Source: JAGNKE01 sp964583335 (lineage in GTDB: Bacteria; Pseudomonadota; Alphaproteobacteria; Micavibrionales; Micavibrionaceae). From it: a stretch of DNA of 64,000 nucleotides. This document shows positions 43,711 to 52,293 of the stretch, piece by piece. The position numbers and the translations under genes were made by a program. The stretch is taken from assembly GCA_964583335.1 (NCBI GenBank), contig CAZOVG010000009.1, positions 62,001 through 126,000 of the forward strand, given 5' to 3'. The notes below the pieces were generated by a model. That model was not told the origin of the DNA, made no database searches, and saw only the letters and a list, made by a program, of their open reading frames with translations. How positions within the stretch are numbered: position 1 is the first letter of the stretch; the number at the start of each line of letters is the position of its first letter.

Positions 43711-44926
43711 GGCGTCCGAACTCCTGAGTGATGCGTTCGACCAGCCGCAGGGCAACCGCCTGCTTACTGGCCCGGGGCCATTCTTCGCTGGCCGACCGGG
43801 TGAAAATCGTAACGTGATTCTCATCCGCCCCAAACGCCTTTTCGCGCCCTTGCGCGTCCGGCCCGACCGCATTTGCGACGATCCAGTCGCAGCCCTTGCT
43901 CTTGAGCTTGGCCTTGGCGTTTTTCTCCAGATCGTCCGTCTCGGCGGCGAACCCGATCACCAGCTTGGGTCGCCCTTTTTTAAGACCCGCGATGGTCCGC
44001 AGGATGTCGGGATTTTCCGTCAGGCTGATCTCGGGCGCCGCTTTTCCGCCGGACTTTTTAATTTTTTTGGTCTGCGGTTTCGCCGCCCGCCAGTCGCTCA
44101 CCGCCGCCGCGAACACGGCGATATCGGCGGGCAGGGCCTTCTCGCAAGCAGCCAGCATCTCCGCCGCGCTCTCGATATGAACGGTCTTCACCCCCGCCGG
44201 ATCGGGCAGGGCGACAGGCCCGGTAATCAGGGTGACGGTCGCCCCGGCCTCCTGCAACGCGGCGGCAATGGCGTGGCCCTGTTTGCCCGACGAACGGTTG
44301 CCGATGAACCGCACCGGGTCGATGGCCTCAAAGGTCGGCCCGCTGGTGACCAGCGCCTTGAGCCCCGCCAGTTTTTTCGGAGCCAGCGCCGCCTCGATCG
44401 CCTCAAGAATCTCGGCGGGTTCGCTCATCCGCCCCCAGCCCGTCTCGCCGCAGGCCATATCGCCCGCATTCGGACCGATCTGCCGTACGCCCCGCGCACG
44501 CAAGACGCCGATATTGGCCTGTGTCGCCGGGTTGTTCCACATTTGCGGGTTCATCGCGGGCGCGATCAAAACGGGCTTGTCGGAGGCCAGCAGGACCGTG
44601 GAGGCCAGATCGTTGGCAAAACCGTTCGCCATCTTGGCGATCAAATCCGCGCTCGCGGGCGCGACGACGATCAGGTCGGCCTCGCGGCTGAGGCGGATAT
44701 GCCCCATCTCCGCCTCGTCTGTCAGAGACCAGAGATCGGTATAGACTTTATGTTCCGAAAGCGCCGAGAGGCTGAGCGGCGTGACAAAATGCGCCCCGCC
44801 TTCGGTCAGGACGCAACGCACCCCCGCGCCCGCGCCGCGCAAAAGCCGGATCAGCTCCAGCGCTTTGTAAGCGGCGATGCCGCCCGAGACGATCAGCAGG
44901 ATTTGTTTGCCGTGCAGAGTGCCCAT
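43670..44926 (-). CDS. coaBC: Bifunctional phosphopantothenoylcysteine decarboxylase/synthase
   Basis: CoaBC couples 4'-phosphopantothenate to cysteine and decarboxylates it in coenzyme A synthesis. The 418-residue protein has the flavin-binding N-terminal CoaC domain (SGGIAAYKALELIR, APAMNPQMW, and the substrate-clamp Cys in GDMACGETGWGRM) and the CoaB domain (SGPTFEAIDPVRFIGNRSSGKQGHAIA, AAVSDWR, GFAAETDD). ATG at 44926 has AAGG about ten bases upstream; a TTG at 44950 is less likely. Confidence 0.95.
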   Translation of the reverse strand: MGTLHGKQILLIVSGGIAAYKALELIRLLRGAGAGVRCVLTEGGAHFVTPLSLSALSEHKVYTDLWSLTDEAEMGHIRLSREADLIVVAPASADLIAKMANGFANDLASTVLLASDKPVLIAPAMNPQMWNNPATQANIGVLRARGVRQIGPNAGDMACGETGWGRMSEPAEILEAIEAALAPKKLAGLKALVTSGPTFEAIDPVRFIGNRSSGKQGHAIAAALQEAGATVTLITGPVALPDPAGVKTVHIESAAEMLAACEKALPADIAVFAAAVSDWRAAKPQTKKIKKSGGKAAPEISLTENPDILRTIAGLKKGRPKLVIGFAAETDDLEKNAKAKLKSKGCDWIVANAVGPDAQGREKAFGADENHVTIFTRSASEEWPRASKQAVALRLVERITQEFGRHDTSQKRRPGKRQ

Positions 44927-44994
44927 GTCAATCGAACCTTGATTATTCAATACCTTACCGAATCATATACGCCCGAAGAAAAAACCGCCAACAA

Positions 44995-45024
44995 TTAAGA
45001 AGGCCCCGCCAAAGGGGCGGGGCC
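44995..45024 (-). terminator. Rho-independent terminator of the Ala/Glu-rich gene
   Basis: GGCCCCGCC (45002-45010) and GGCGGGGCC (45016-45024) form a perfect 9-bp stem with a five-base loop. On the minus strand the stem is followed by UUCUUAAUU. It lies 31 bases after the stop of the gene at 45055. Confidence 0.7.
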
Positions 45025-45054
45025 GTCCTGAAATCTTACATAAACGGGCGGAAA

Positions 45055-45594
45055 TTACTCCAGACCCAGTTCCTTCGCGGTGTCTTCCGCAGCCTTCTCG
45101 GCAGCGTCTTTCAACTCTTCGGTCGCATTCTCAAGGCCGGAAGCAGGTGCGATCTCTTCGGCAGAGTCCGCAGCCTCGGCAGCAGCATCCTTGGTCGGCT
45201 CAACAGCCTCGGCAGGTGCGATCTCGCCCTGAATGGCCGCTTCAGCAGGAGCGATCTCTCCAGCGATAGCGCCTTCGGCGGCAGCTTCAGCAGAAGGAGC
45301 GGGAGCAGCTTCATCGGAAGCACTTTTCTCGATTACCTCTTCCTCGATGGCTTCGATATCGGCGTTCATCTCGGCTTGTGCTTCGCTGGCAGGGGCCGGA
45401 GCGGCCTCAGCCTGAGCTGCGCCTTCAGGGATGCCCTTGGAGAAATCAACACCCATATCGCTTTCGCCCGCAGCCGGTTCAATTCCGGCCACACCGGGTT
45501 GACCGTCGCGCTGGCTGGAAATAGCCATGATGCCGACAAGGCCGATAGCGAGAACGGCCGTGGAATAAATAACGGATTTTGTAAAGTTGCTCAT
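45055..45594 (-). CDS. Membrane-anchored Ala/Glu-rich low-complexity protein
   Basis: This 179-residue protein has a single membrane segment at about residues 8-26 and a long Ala/Glu/Pro-rich acidic tail, probably disordered and periplasmic. A short tandem repeat, GEIAPAEA twice about 13 residues apart, lies near residues 110-135. It has its own promoter (TTGTTT, 17 bases, CATAAT), a strong AGGAAGGG ribosome site and its own terminator, so it is a single-gene unit that is probably well expressed. No homologous domain is recognised; composition alone can mislead searches. Confidence 0.75.
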   Translation of the reverse strand: MSNFTKSVIYSTAVLAIGLVGIMAISSQRDGQPGVAGIEPAAGESDMGVDFSKGIPEGAAQAEAAPAPASEAQAEMNADIEAIEEEVIEKSASDEAAPAPSAEAAAEGAIAGEIAPAEAAIQGEIAPAEAVEPTKDAAAEAADSAEEIAPASGLENATEELKDAAEKAAEDTAKELGLE

Positions 45595-45620
45595 GATGCC
45601 CTTCCTGTGGAATTCTAAAA

Positions 45621-45649
45621 ATTATGCGGTCTTCGAGGTCCGCAAACAA
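45621..45649 (-). promoter_or_regulatory. Candidate sigma-70-type promoter of the Ala/Glu-rich gene
   Basis: On the minus strand TTGTTT (45649-45644) and CATAAT (45626-45621) have the optimal 17-base spacer. The start codon lies about 20 bases after the expected first base, just long enough to hold the AGGAAGGG site. Confidence 0.55.
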
Positions 45650-45712
45650 TTGCTTCCTTATAAACGAAAGTCAATCGAAAAAGAAGAAAAATATGCAATT
45701 ATGAAAAATAAT

Positions 45713-46477
45713 TTAGGCCCTCAAACCCCGGTGAACGGCCACGATTCCCGCGCTGAAATTGCTGTATTCCGCGCGTTTGAACCCGGCCTTTTGTAATCGC
45801 AACTGAAGCTGCCTTTGGGAGGGGAACTTGCGGATACTTTCAACCAGATAACGATAACTCTCCGTGTCGTTGGCGATGACCTGCCCCAGCCTCGGAATCA
45901 CGGTATCTGAGTACAGGCCGTAGAGCCGCGCCAGCCCCTCCGGCTCCACCCGGCTGAACTCAAGGCAGAAGAACCGCCCGCCGGGCCGCAAAACCCGGTA
46001 AGCCTCGGCCAGCGCGGTGTCGATATGGGTAACGTTCCGCAACCCGAACGCGATCGTATACACATCCACCGACGAATCGGGAACGGGCAGCGACTCGGCG
46101 TTCCCCGTAACCCATTGAAAATCATCGAGCCAGCCCCGGTCCAGCGCCCGGTCGCGCCCGACGGACAGCATGTTATCATTGAGATCGCAAAGCGTGATCC
46201 GCGCGCCCGGCCCGGCCTTCTGACGGATTCGAAAGGCGATGTCGCCCGTTCCCCCCGCCACGTCGAGATAATGCACCGGGCGTTCGCCCACCTTCGCCCG
46301 GGGGCGGATCATCCGCACCAGACGGTCTTTCCAGATCCGGTGAATCCCGCCCGACATCAGGTCGTTCATAAGGTCGTAGCGCCGTGCAACGCTGTCGAAA
46401 ACGCCCACGACCTTTTCGGTTTTCTCATCCGGCGTGACTTTTGTCTCGCCAAACCATATGCTCTCCGGATTCTTCAT
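45713..46477 (-). CDS. ubiE: Ubiquinone/menaquinone C-methyltransferase UbiE
   Basis: UbiE methylates 2-polyprenyl-6-methoxybenzoquinol in ubiquinone synthesis. The 254-residue SAM-dependent methyltransferase has VFDSVARRYDLMNDLMSGGIHRIWK at the N-terminus, the SAM-binding YLDVAGGTGDIAFRI, and the family signatures YTIAFGLRNV and GRFFCLEFSRV. All conserved segments are present. Divergent from murJ; the gap is 37 bases. Confidence 0.95.
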   Translation of the reverse strand: MKNPESIWFGETKVTPDEKTEKVVGVFDSVARRYDLMNDLMSGGIHRIWKDRLVRMIRPRAKVGERPVHYLDVAGGTGDIAFRIRQKAGPGARITLCDLNDNMLSVGRDRALDRGWLDDFQWVTGNAESLPVPDSSVDVYTIAFGLRNVTHIDTALAEAYRVLRPGGRFFCLEFSRVEPEGLARLYGLYSDTVIPRLGQVIANDTESYRYLVESIRKFPSQRQLQLRLQKAGFKRAEYSNFSAGIVAVHRGLRA

Positions 46478-46514
46478 CTGTCTTAGTCCCTGCGATGATG
46501 TTAGGTGTTAGCAC

Positions 46515-48080
46515 ATGAATCTGGTAAAAGCCATGGCCACGGTCGCCGGGATGACGGGCATCTCGCGCATCGCGGGCTTCGTGCGCGACATTATGACCGC
46601 CGCGATTCTGGGCGCCGGCCCGGTCGCCGACGCGTTTTTCATCGCGCTCAAGCTTCCCAACCTGTTCCGCCGCATCACCGCCGAGGGCGCCTTCAGCGTC
46701 TCCTTCGTCCCGCTCTATTCAAGTACGATTGAGGATGAAGGCGAGGAAGCCGCCGAGCGCTTCGCCGGAAACGCGTTTGCAGTCATGTTCAGCATCCTCT
46801 CGGTCTTCACCGTTCTGGCCGTGATCTTCATGCCGTACGTTTTGTACGCCATCGCGCCCGGCTTCGCGGACGACCCGATCCGCTATGAATACGCAGTCGA
46901 ATTCTCAAGAGTATCGTTTCCCTATCTGCTCCTGATGTCCCTCACCGCGCTGCTGGGCGGCGTGATGAACGCGCACCATCGTTTCGCGCCGTTCGCCTTC
47001 GTGCCGACTTTGTTCAACCTCTCGCTCATCGCGGCGCTGCTCCTCAGCAGCCATTTTCCCACTCCCGGCCACGCCCTCTCATGGGGCTTGCTGGTGTCAG
47101 GATTTTTACAACTCGCCTTTCTTTGGTTTTGCATGAAGCGGGCGCGGATCAGGATCGTCATCACCCGCCCGAGGTTGGACGACAAGGTGCGCCGGGTTTT
47201 CCGCCTGATGGGGCCGGGGCTTGTGGGCGCGGGCGTGGTCCAACTCAATCTGTTTTTCGATATTATGATCGCGTCGTTTCTGGCCGAGGGCGCGATTTCC
47301 CACCTCTATTACGCCGACCGCCTGAACCAGCTTCCGCTGGGCGTCGTGGGGATCGCGGTCGGAACGGCCCTGCTGCCCATGCTTTCGCGTGCCCTCGCGC
47401 GGGCGGTGAAGGAGGGGCAGGAGAACGGCGAGGCCCGCGACCTTTTCAATCGCGCCCTTGAATATTGCCTGCTGCTCGCCTTGCCCGCCGCCGCCGCGCT
47501 GGCCGTGATCCCGCTGACCCTGATTACCGTTCTGTTCGAGCGCGGCGCGTTCACCGCCGCCGACAGCCAGACCACGGCGGCCATTCTGGCCTGCTATTCC
47601 ATCGGTCTCCCGGCCTATATCGCCGCCAAGGTTTTTTCGACCGTGCACTGGGCCCGCCACGACACGAAAACCCCCGTAAAAATCTCGATCATCGGCGTAT
47701 TGCTGAACATCGTGGTGGCCGTCTCTTTAGCCCCGTTCATGGGCGTCGTGGGCATCGCGCTGGCAACAGGCCTGACGGCGTGGGTCCAGTATGTCCTGCA
47801 CGTACGGGCGGTGAAAATCCTGCCGCAGGCCAATCTGGACGAGCGTTTCCGCCGCAACCTTCCGCGCATCGTCGCTGCGACTTGTGCAATGGCGGCGGCC
47901 CTGTATATACTCGCCGTGCTTTTGCAGGACTGGACCTTTGGCGCCTCCTCGGCCTATAAGTTCGCGGCGCTGGCCGTGATCGTGTCCGCCGGAGGGGGGG
48001 TATACGCCGCCTCGGTCTTGGGCCTCGGCATTTTGAGCATGAACGACATTAAAAGAAACTTGAGAAGAAAAAGCGCGTAA
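46515..48080 (+). CDS. murJ: Lipid II flippase MurJ
   Basis: MurJ flips lipid II across the inner membrane for peptidoglycan synthesis. The 521-residue protein has 13 to 14 hydrophobic segments and the MATE-like signatures RIAGFVRDIMTAAILGAGPVADAFF and AFFIALKLPNLFRRITAEGAF near the N-terminus. LYYADRLNQLPLGVVGIAVGTALLP follows near residue 260. Length and order are typical. trpS follows four bases after the stop, as in many Alphaproteobacteria. Confidence 0.95.
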   Translation: MNLVKAMATVAGMTGISRIAGFVRDIMTAAILGAGPVADAFFIALKLPNLFRRITAEGAFSVSFVPLYSSTIEDEGEEAAERFAGNAFAVMFSILSVFTVLAVIFMPYVLYAIAPGFADDPIRYEYAVEFSRVSFPYLLLMSLTALLGGVMNAHHRFAPFAFVPTLFNLSLIAALLLSSHFPTPGHALSWGLLVSGFLQLAFLWFCMKRARIRIVITRPRLDDKVRRVFRLMGPGLVGAGVVQLNLFFDIMIASFLAEGAISHLYYADRLNQLPLGVVGIAVGTALLPMLSRALARAVKEGQENGEARDLFNRALEYCLLLALPAAAALAVIPLTLITVLFERGAFTAADSQTTAAILACYSIGLPAYIAAKVFSTVHWARHDTKTPVKISIIGVLLNIVVAVSLAPFMGVVGIALATGLTAWVQYVLHVRAVKILPQANLDERFRRNLPRIVAATCAMAAALYILAVLLQDWTFGASSAYKFAALAVIVSAGGGVYAASVLGLGILSMNDIKRNLRRKSA

Positions 48081-48084
48081 GACC

Positions 48085-49092
48085 ATGAGCAAACGTATCT
48101 TATCGGGCATGCAGCCCACCAGCCAACTCCACCTCGGCAATTATCTGGGCGCGCTGAAAAACTGGGTGAAGCTGCAAGAGGAGCCGGGCGCACACTGCCT
48201 GTATATGGTCGCCGACCTGCACGCCGTGACCGTGCCTTATGAAAAAAAGGACCTGGCCGGGGCCACCCGCGAGATCGCCGCCGCCTTCATCGCCGCCGGG
48301 ATTAACCCCGAAAAATCCCATATCTTCGTGCAATCCAGCGTTCCCGGCCATTCCCAGCTCATGTGGATGCTGGCCACCATGGCCCAGATGGGCAAGCTCG
48401 AACGCATGACCCAATTCAAGGACAAGGCCGGAAAGAACACCGAGCGCGTCGGCCTGGGCCTGTTCGCCTATCCGGTCCTGATGGCCGCCGACATTCTGGT
48501 CTACCGCGCCACGCACGTTCCGGTCGGAGAGGACCAAAAACAGCACTTGGAACTGAGCCGCGAACTGGCCTCCACCTTCAATACCCGCTACGGCGTGGAC
48601 TTCTTCCCCCAGCCCGATCCGGTCATCACCGGCCCGGCCCCGCGCGTGATGAGCCTGCGCGACGGCACCCAGAAAATGAGCAAGTCGGCGGAATCCGACA
48701 TGACGCGCATCAACCTGACCGACGATGCCGACACCATCGCCAAAAAGATCAAAAAGGCCAAGACCGACGCCGGCGAGCTGCCTGAAAAGCTCGAAGACCT
48801 CTCAAATCGCCCGGAAGCCCTTAATCTCGTCACGATTTACGCGGCTCTATCGGAAAAGACGAAGGAAGATGTACTGAAATCCTTCAAGGGCCAGCAATTC
48901 TCGGCCTTTAAGCCCGCTCTCGTCGATCTGGCCGTGGAAAAACTCGGCCCCATCACCGCCCGGATGAAGGAACTGATGGATAACCCGAAACAAATCGACA
49001 AAATCCTCGCCAAGGGCAACGAAAAAGCCAATGACGAGGCGGGTCCTGTAATCTGCGAAGCCATGAAAATCATGGGCTTTTATCAGGGCTGA
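48085..49092 (+). CDS. trpS: Tryptophanyl-tRNA synthetase
   Basis: TrpS charges tRNA-Trp. The 335-residue class I synthetase has the HIGH-type motif HLGNYLGAL near residue 16, the GQPTS-like SGMQPTSQLHLG start, and KMSKSAESD near residue 196. All catalytic elements are present and length is normal. Its start lies four bases after murJ, so the two share a transcript. Confidence 0.96.
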   Translation: MSKRILSGMQPTSQLHLGNYLGALKNWVKLQEEPGAHCLYMVADLHAVTVPYEKKDLAGATREIAAAFIAAGINPEKSHIFVQSSVPGHSQLMWMLATMAQMGKLERMTQFKDKAGKNTERVGLGLFAYPVLMAADILVYRATHVPVGEDQKQHLELSRELASTFNTRYGVDFFPQPDPVITGPAPRVMSLRDGTQKMSKSAESDMTRINLTDDADTIAKKIKKAKTDAGELPEKLEDLSNRPEALNLVTIYAALSEKTKEDVLKSFKGQQFSAFKPALVDLAVEKLGPITARMKELMDNPKQIDKILAKGNEKANDEAGPVICEAMKIMGFYQG

Positions 49093-49234
49093 CCGGAAAT
49101 CCAAGGAGTTTTTTCCTCACCCTCCAAATTCTGAGGTGCAAAACCGCAGATTATGGTTTATTATGACGGACATATCCGCCGTAGCCCGTCTGCGGCAATA
49201 CGATTGAGTTAACATATTTGGGATAGCGTTCGTT

Positions 49235-49891
49235 ATGGTCTTCTTCAAACGGTCTTTCATTCTCGCCGCTGTTTTTTGTGTTATCGGGGTCAGCTCCGCA
49301 AAAGCCGAGATCTTCTTCGTTGAAGATCAGGTCAATCGCTTCAGCCTGACATTCCCCGATCTCTGGTCCACCACAAACAACCAGAAGCCGGACGACAAGC
49401 TGACTTTGGTTGGCCCGGGCGAGCCCGATTTTGCGACGTGCCGCGTGCGTGTGCGCGAGGATCGCCGCTTCCTTGTCTACCCGCGCAAATTTGCAGACTC
49501 GATCCAGAAGATCGCTTACAGCAGAGATTTCTGGAACAGCTATCTTGGCGAATACGACGACGTGCAAGTCGATAACTTCAACGAGCCCGGTGGTCTGGGC
49601 AAGGGCTTCGGCAGCTTCACGGAAGCGACCTACACCACAGCCGAGGGCGCGATTATGCGCAAGCGCGGCCTGATGTTCGCCTCCCTGTATCATGACCGCG
49701 CCTACATCGTGGATTGCTCGGCCGAAGCCAGCGTGTATTACAAATGGCGTCCAGCATTCATGAGTATCGTCAAATCCGTGGACTTCGAAAAGATCGTGCA
49801 TGAACTGCCCAGCGGAAATTACCGCCCGTTCCTGTTGGACCCCGAAGTCGTAATCAACGGCGCCAAAAAGATCGAGACCACCCGCCACTAA
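49235..49891 (+). CDS. Exported protein of unknown function (possible PsbP/DUF1795-like fold)
   Basis: This 218-residue protein has a signal peptide ending near AKAEIF. The mature part begins with a strand-rich FSLTFPDLW and ends with FMSIVKSVDF, a layout seen in PsbP/Mog1-like domains; the resemblance is by eye only. Two cysteines (in ATCRV and VDCSA) could pair. A structured leader (CCGCAGA/TCTGCGG inverted repeat at 49144-49195) precedes the gene and a clear terminator follows it, so it is a single-gene unit. Function unknown. Confidence 0.7.
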   Translation: MVFFKRSFILAAVFCVIGVSSAKAEIFFVEDQVNRFSLTFPDLWSTTNNQKPDDKLTLVGPGEPDFATCRVRVREDRRFLVYPRKFADSIQKIAYSRDFWNSYLGEYDDVQVDNFNEPGGLGKGFGSFTEATYTTAEGAIMRKRGLMFASLYHDRAYIVDCSAEASVYYKWRPAFMSIVKSVDFEKIVHELPSGNYRPFLLDPEVVINGAKKIETTRH

Positions 49892-49915
49892 GGTCTGCGC
49901 AAATTCAAAGACATA

Positions 49916-49950
49916 AAAGACGGCTCCCGGGAAACTGTGGAGCCGTTTTC
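49916..49950 (+). terminator. Rho-independent terminator after the exported protein gene
   Basis: ACGGCTCC (49920-49927) and GGAGCCGT (49939-49946) form an 8-bp stem, extended by A-U and G-U pairs, followed by UUUC. It ends the single-gene unit at 49235. Confidence 0.75.
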
Positions 49951-50037
49951 CATCCCGAATAAATCGCGGAAATCCTCATTCCTTCCTTGTCAGAATCTTC
50001 CCCTTCGGGCATTGTCTAGCCATTGGGGAAAAGGGCC

Positions 50038-50949
50038 GTGCAAATATATCTTCCCATCGCCGAAATGTCCGTTCCGATCGAACTGATCGTTATCTTGGGC
50101 ACGTTTGTAGGCTTCGTATCCGGTGTGTTCGGTGTCGGCGGCGGATTTCTGACGACCCCGCTCCTGATTTTCATGGGCATTCCGGCGCCCGTCGCCGTGG
50201 GTACGCAATCCTGCCAGCTCGTCGCCTCCGGCATCAGCGGCGTCATGGGCTACTGGCGGCGCGGCAACGTCGATTTCCTGATCGGCACGGTGATGCTGGT
50301 CGGCGGGATGTTCGGCTCCGTTGTCGGCATCTTCTTTTTCAGCCTCTTCCGGTATATGGGGCAGATCGATCTCATGATTTCGCTGCTTTACATCATCCTT
50401 CTGGGCAGCATCGGACTGATGATGCTCTTCGAAGGCTTCTTCACGATGATGAAGAAAAAAACCGTCCGCTCCGAATTTAATCGCCTCAAAAGTCCGCCGC
50501 TTATCGCGCGTTTGCCCTACAAGATGCGCTTCGCGCGCTCAAAACTATACATCAGTGCGCTGGTCCCCGGCGGGATAGGATTTTTCAGCGGTTTCCTCGT
50601 CTCCACGATGGGGGTCGGCGGCGGCTTCCTGCTTGTGCCCGCGATGATTTATATTCTGGGGATGCCGACGCTGCTCGTGGCCGGAACCTCCCTCTACCAG
50701 ATTATTTTCACCAGCGCCTTCGCGGCGCTCATGCACGCCTCGATTAGCCAGACCGTAGACGTGATCCTGGCCTTCTGGCTGATCGCCGGAGGGGTCATCG
50801 GCGTACAACTGGGCGTACTGGTCTCCCGCCGCGTGACGGGCGCCCGCGCAAGGGTTATTCTGGCGTTGTTGGTTCTGGGCGTCTGTCTGCAACTGGGCAT
50901 ACAGCTCTTTATCGAGCCCGCCAACCTCTTCGAGGTCGTCATCAAATGA
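50038..50949 (+). CDS. TauE/SafE-family sulfite or sulfur-anion exporter
   Basis: This 303-residue membrane protein has about eight segments and the internal repeat typical of TauE/SafE, with GVGGGFLTTPLLIFMGIP in the first half and GVGGGFLLVPAMIYILGMP in the second. The family moves sulfite, sulfoacetate or related anions. GTG at 50038 gives the family's characteristic QIYLPIAEMSV start with GGGGA upstream; a TTG at 50023 is less likely. The TIGR02186 gene overlaps its stop by four bases. Confidence 0.9.
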   Translation: MQIYLPIAEMSVPIELIVILGTFVGFVSGVFGVGGGFLTTPLLIFMGIPAPVAVGTQSCQLVASGISGVMGYWRRGNVDFLIGTVMLVGGMFGSVVGIFFFSLFRYMGQIDLMISLLYIILLGSIGLMMLFEGFFTMMKKKTVRSEFNRLKSPPLIARLPYKMRFARSKLYISALVPGGIGFFSGFLVSTMGVGGGFLLVPAMIYILGMPTLLVAGTSLYQIIFTSAFAALMHASISQTVDVILAFWLIAGGVIGVQLGVLVSRRVTGARARVILALLVLGVCLQLGIQLFIEPANLFEVVIK

Positions 50950-51710
50950 GAAGCGCCCGCACAGTGTTGCCCCTCTTGGTGCTTCTGACGATCTGGCCAG
51001 TGTTTGCCTATGCACAGGAAGACCCGCCCAAAAAGGTGCTCAGCATCGAACTGGCCTTCGATCACATCGACGTGACCTCCGGCTTCTCCGGGGCGCAGAT
51101 CGAGGTCTTCGGCCACCGCCGCGATAGATTCACCGACGTGGCCATCGTGGTGAAGGGCCCGGAGAAAACCATCATCGTCTGGAAAAAGGCCCAGATACTG
51201 GGCGCGTGGATCAATCGTTACGGTATCCGCTACCGCCGGGTGCCGCTTTATTACGGTTATGCGCACACCGGGGGCGAGGTCTTTGAAAATCAGGAGACGA
51301 TGGGCGAAATCGGCCTCGGCATAGACGGGTTGATGAAAGGCAAGGCGGACCTCAAAAACCCCGCCACCAAGACCGACGCCTATCAGGCCGCTCTGGTCAA
51401 TTCCATGCGCGCCAAGAAGGTGTACCCCGAAGAGCCGCAGCAGCTCAACTTCATCAACGACTATTTCTTCCGTACGCGCTTTCTGCTGCCAGCCAGCGCC
51501 CCGACCGGAACCTACAAGATCCAGAGTTATCTCTTCAAGGACGGCAAGCTGATCGAAAGCGATACGGATACGATGAAGGTCGAACAGGTCGGCCTCAACG
51601 CCTTCGTCCACGAATCCGCGCAGGACCACGCGGTGCTCTATGGTATCGTGAGCATCCTGCTGGCGCTGGCCAGCGGCTGGTTCGTCGGGATTTTGCGCGT
51701 AAGGCCTTAA
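50946..51710 (+). CDS. TIGR02186 family protein
   Basis: This 254-residue protein has a signal peptide (ending near AYAQED), a beta-rich extracytoplasmic domain with LSIELAFDHIDVTSGFSGAQIEVFG, and a C-terminal membrane segment (about residues 228-248). This matches the TIGR02186 family, which in Alphaproteobacteria is nearly always encoded beside a TauE/SafE transporter. Their overlap by four bases suggests the two work together, perhaps in anion export. No biochemical role is known. Confidence 0.88.
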   Translation: MRSARTVLPLLVLLTIWPVFAYAQEDPPKKVLSIELAFDHIDVTSGFSGAQIEVFGHRRDRFTDVAIVVKGPEKTIIVWKKAQILGAWINRYGIRYRRVPLYYGYAHTGGEVFENQETMGEIGLGIDGLMKGKADLKNPATKTDAYQAALVNSMRAKKVYPEEPQQLNFINDYFFRTRFLLPASAPTGTYKIQSYLFKDGKLIESDTDTMKVEQVGLNAFVHESAQDHAVLYGIVSILLALASGWFVGILRVRP

Positions 51711-51756
51711 GCGGTATACTTAAAGGCATTTTTTGAAACAACAGAAGGATCAAGAT

Positions 51757-52221
51757 ATGGGCCGGAAGAAGGAGGAACAAAAGGGCGGTATTTACCTGCT
51801 GGTCGTCGATGTCACGGCGGAATTCAATGTCGCCGTCGATTACGCATCCGACTTCGCCAAGGCCAATAACGGCGAGATCGCCCTCCTGAACATCATCGAA
51901 ATCGACCATATCGACCACTGGGGCAACATCGAGGGCAAGATGAAAAAGGAAATGCGCGCCCAAGCGGAAAAGATGATCTGGGAAGCCGCTGGCCGCATCA
52001 CCCACCGCACCGGGCTGATCCCGATGGTCTGCATCGAGGAGGGCAAGCGCAGCGAGGCGATTCTGGAAACGATCAACCGCTACCCTGAAATCTGCATGCT
52101 GATCCTTGGCGGCGACTCGCAATCCAATAACCCCGGCCCGCTGGTCACCTACTTCGCCGGAAAGGGCCTCTCGCGCCTGCGCGTGCCTCTGATGATCGTT
52201 CCCGGCCATCTGGAAGTATGA
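51757..52221 (+). CDS. Universal stress protein (UspA family)
   Basis: This 154-residue protein has the Usp fold: an N-terminal YLLVVDVT strand, the helix NVAVDYASDFAKANNGEIALLN, and the C-terminal LILGGDSQSNNPGPLVTYF with a phosphate-binding-like loop ending in VPLMIVPG. ATG at 51757 has AGAAGGA seven bases upstream; an upstream TTG at 51733 is rejected. It sits in the conserved TauE-TIGR02186-Usp-nifU-tsaB order. Ligand unknown. Confidence 0.88.
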   Translation: MGRKKEEQKGGIYLLVVDVTAEFNVAVDYASDFAKANNGEIALLNIIEIDHIDHWGNIEGKMKKEMRAQAEKMIWEAAGRITHRTGLIPMVCIEEGKRSEAILETINRYPEICMLILGGDSQSNNPGPLVTYFAGKGLSRLRVPLMIVPGHLEV

Positions 52222-52293
52222 GGCTTGAATAAGCCGCCCTAAAGGTTTAAACCTGCGCCAAATAACATAATACCGTACGAAAGAAGGTCCGCC

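Noticed and set aside
43646..44998. Long plus-strand open frame (450 codons) opposite coaBC
   Set aside because: Shadow of the GC-rich coaBC gene; no motif and an implausible Arg/Gln content.
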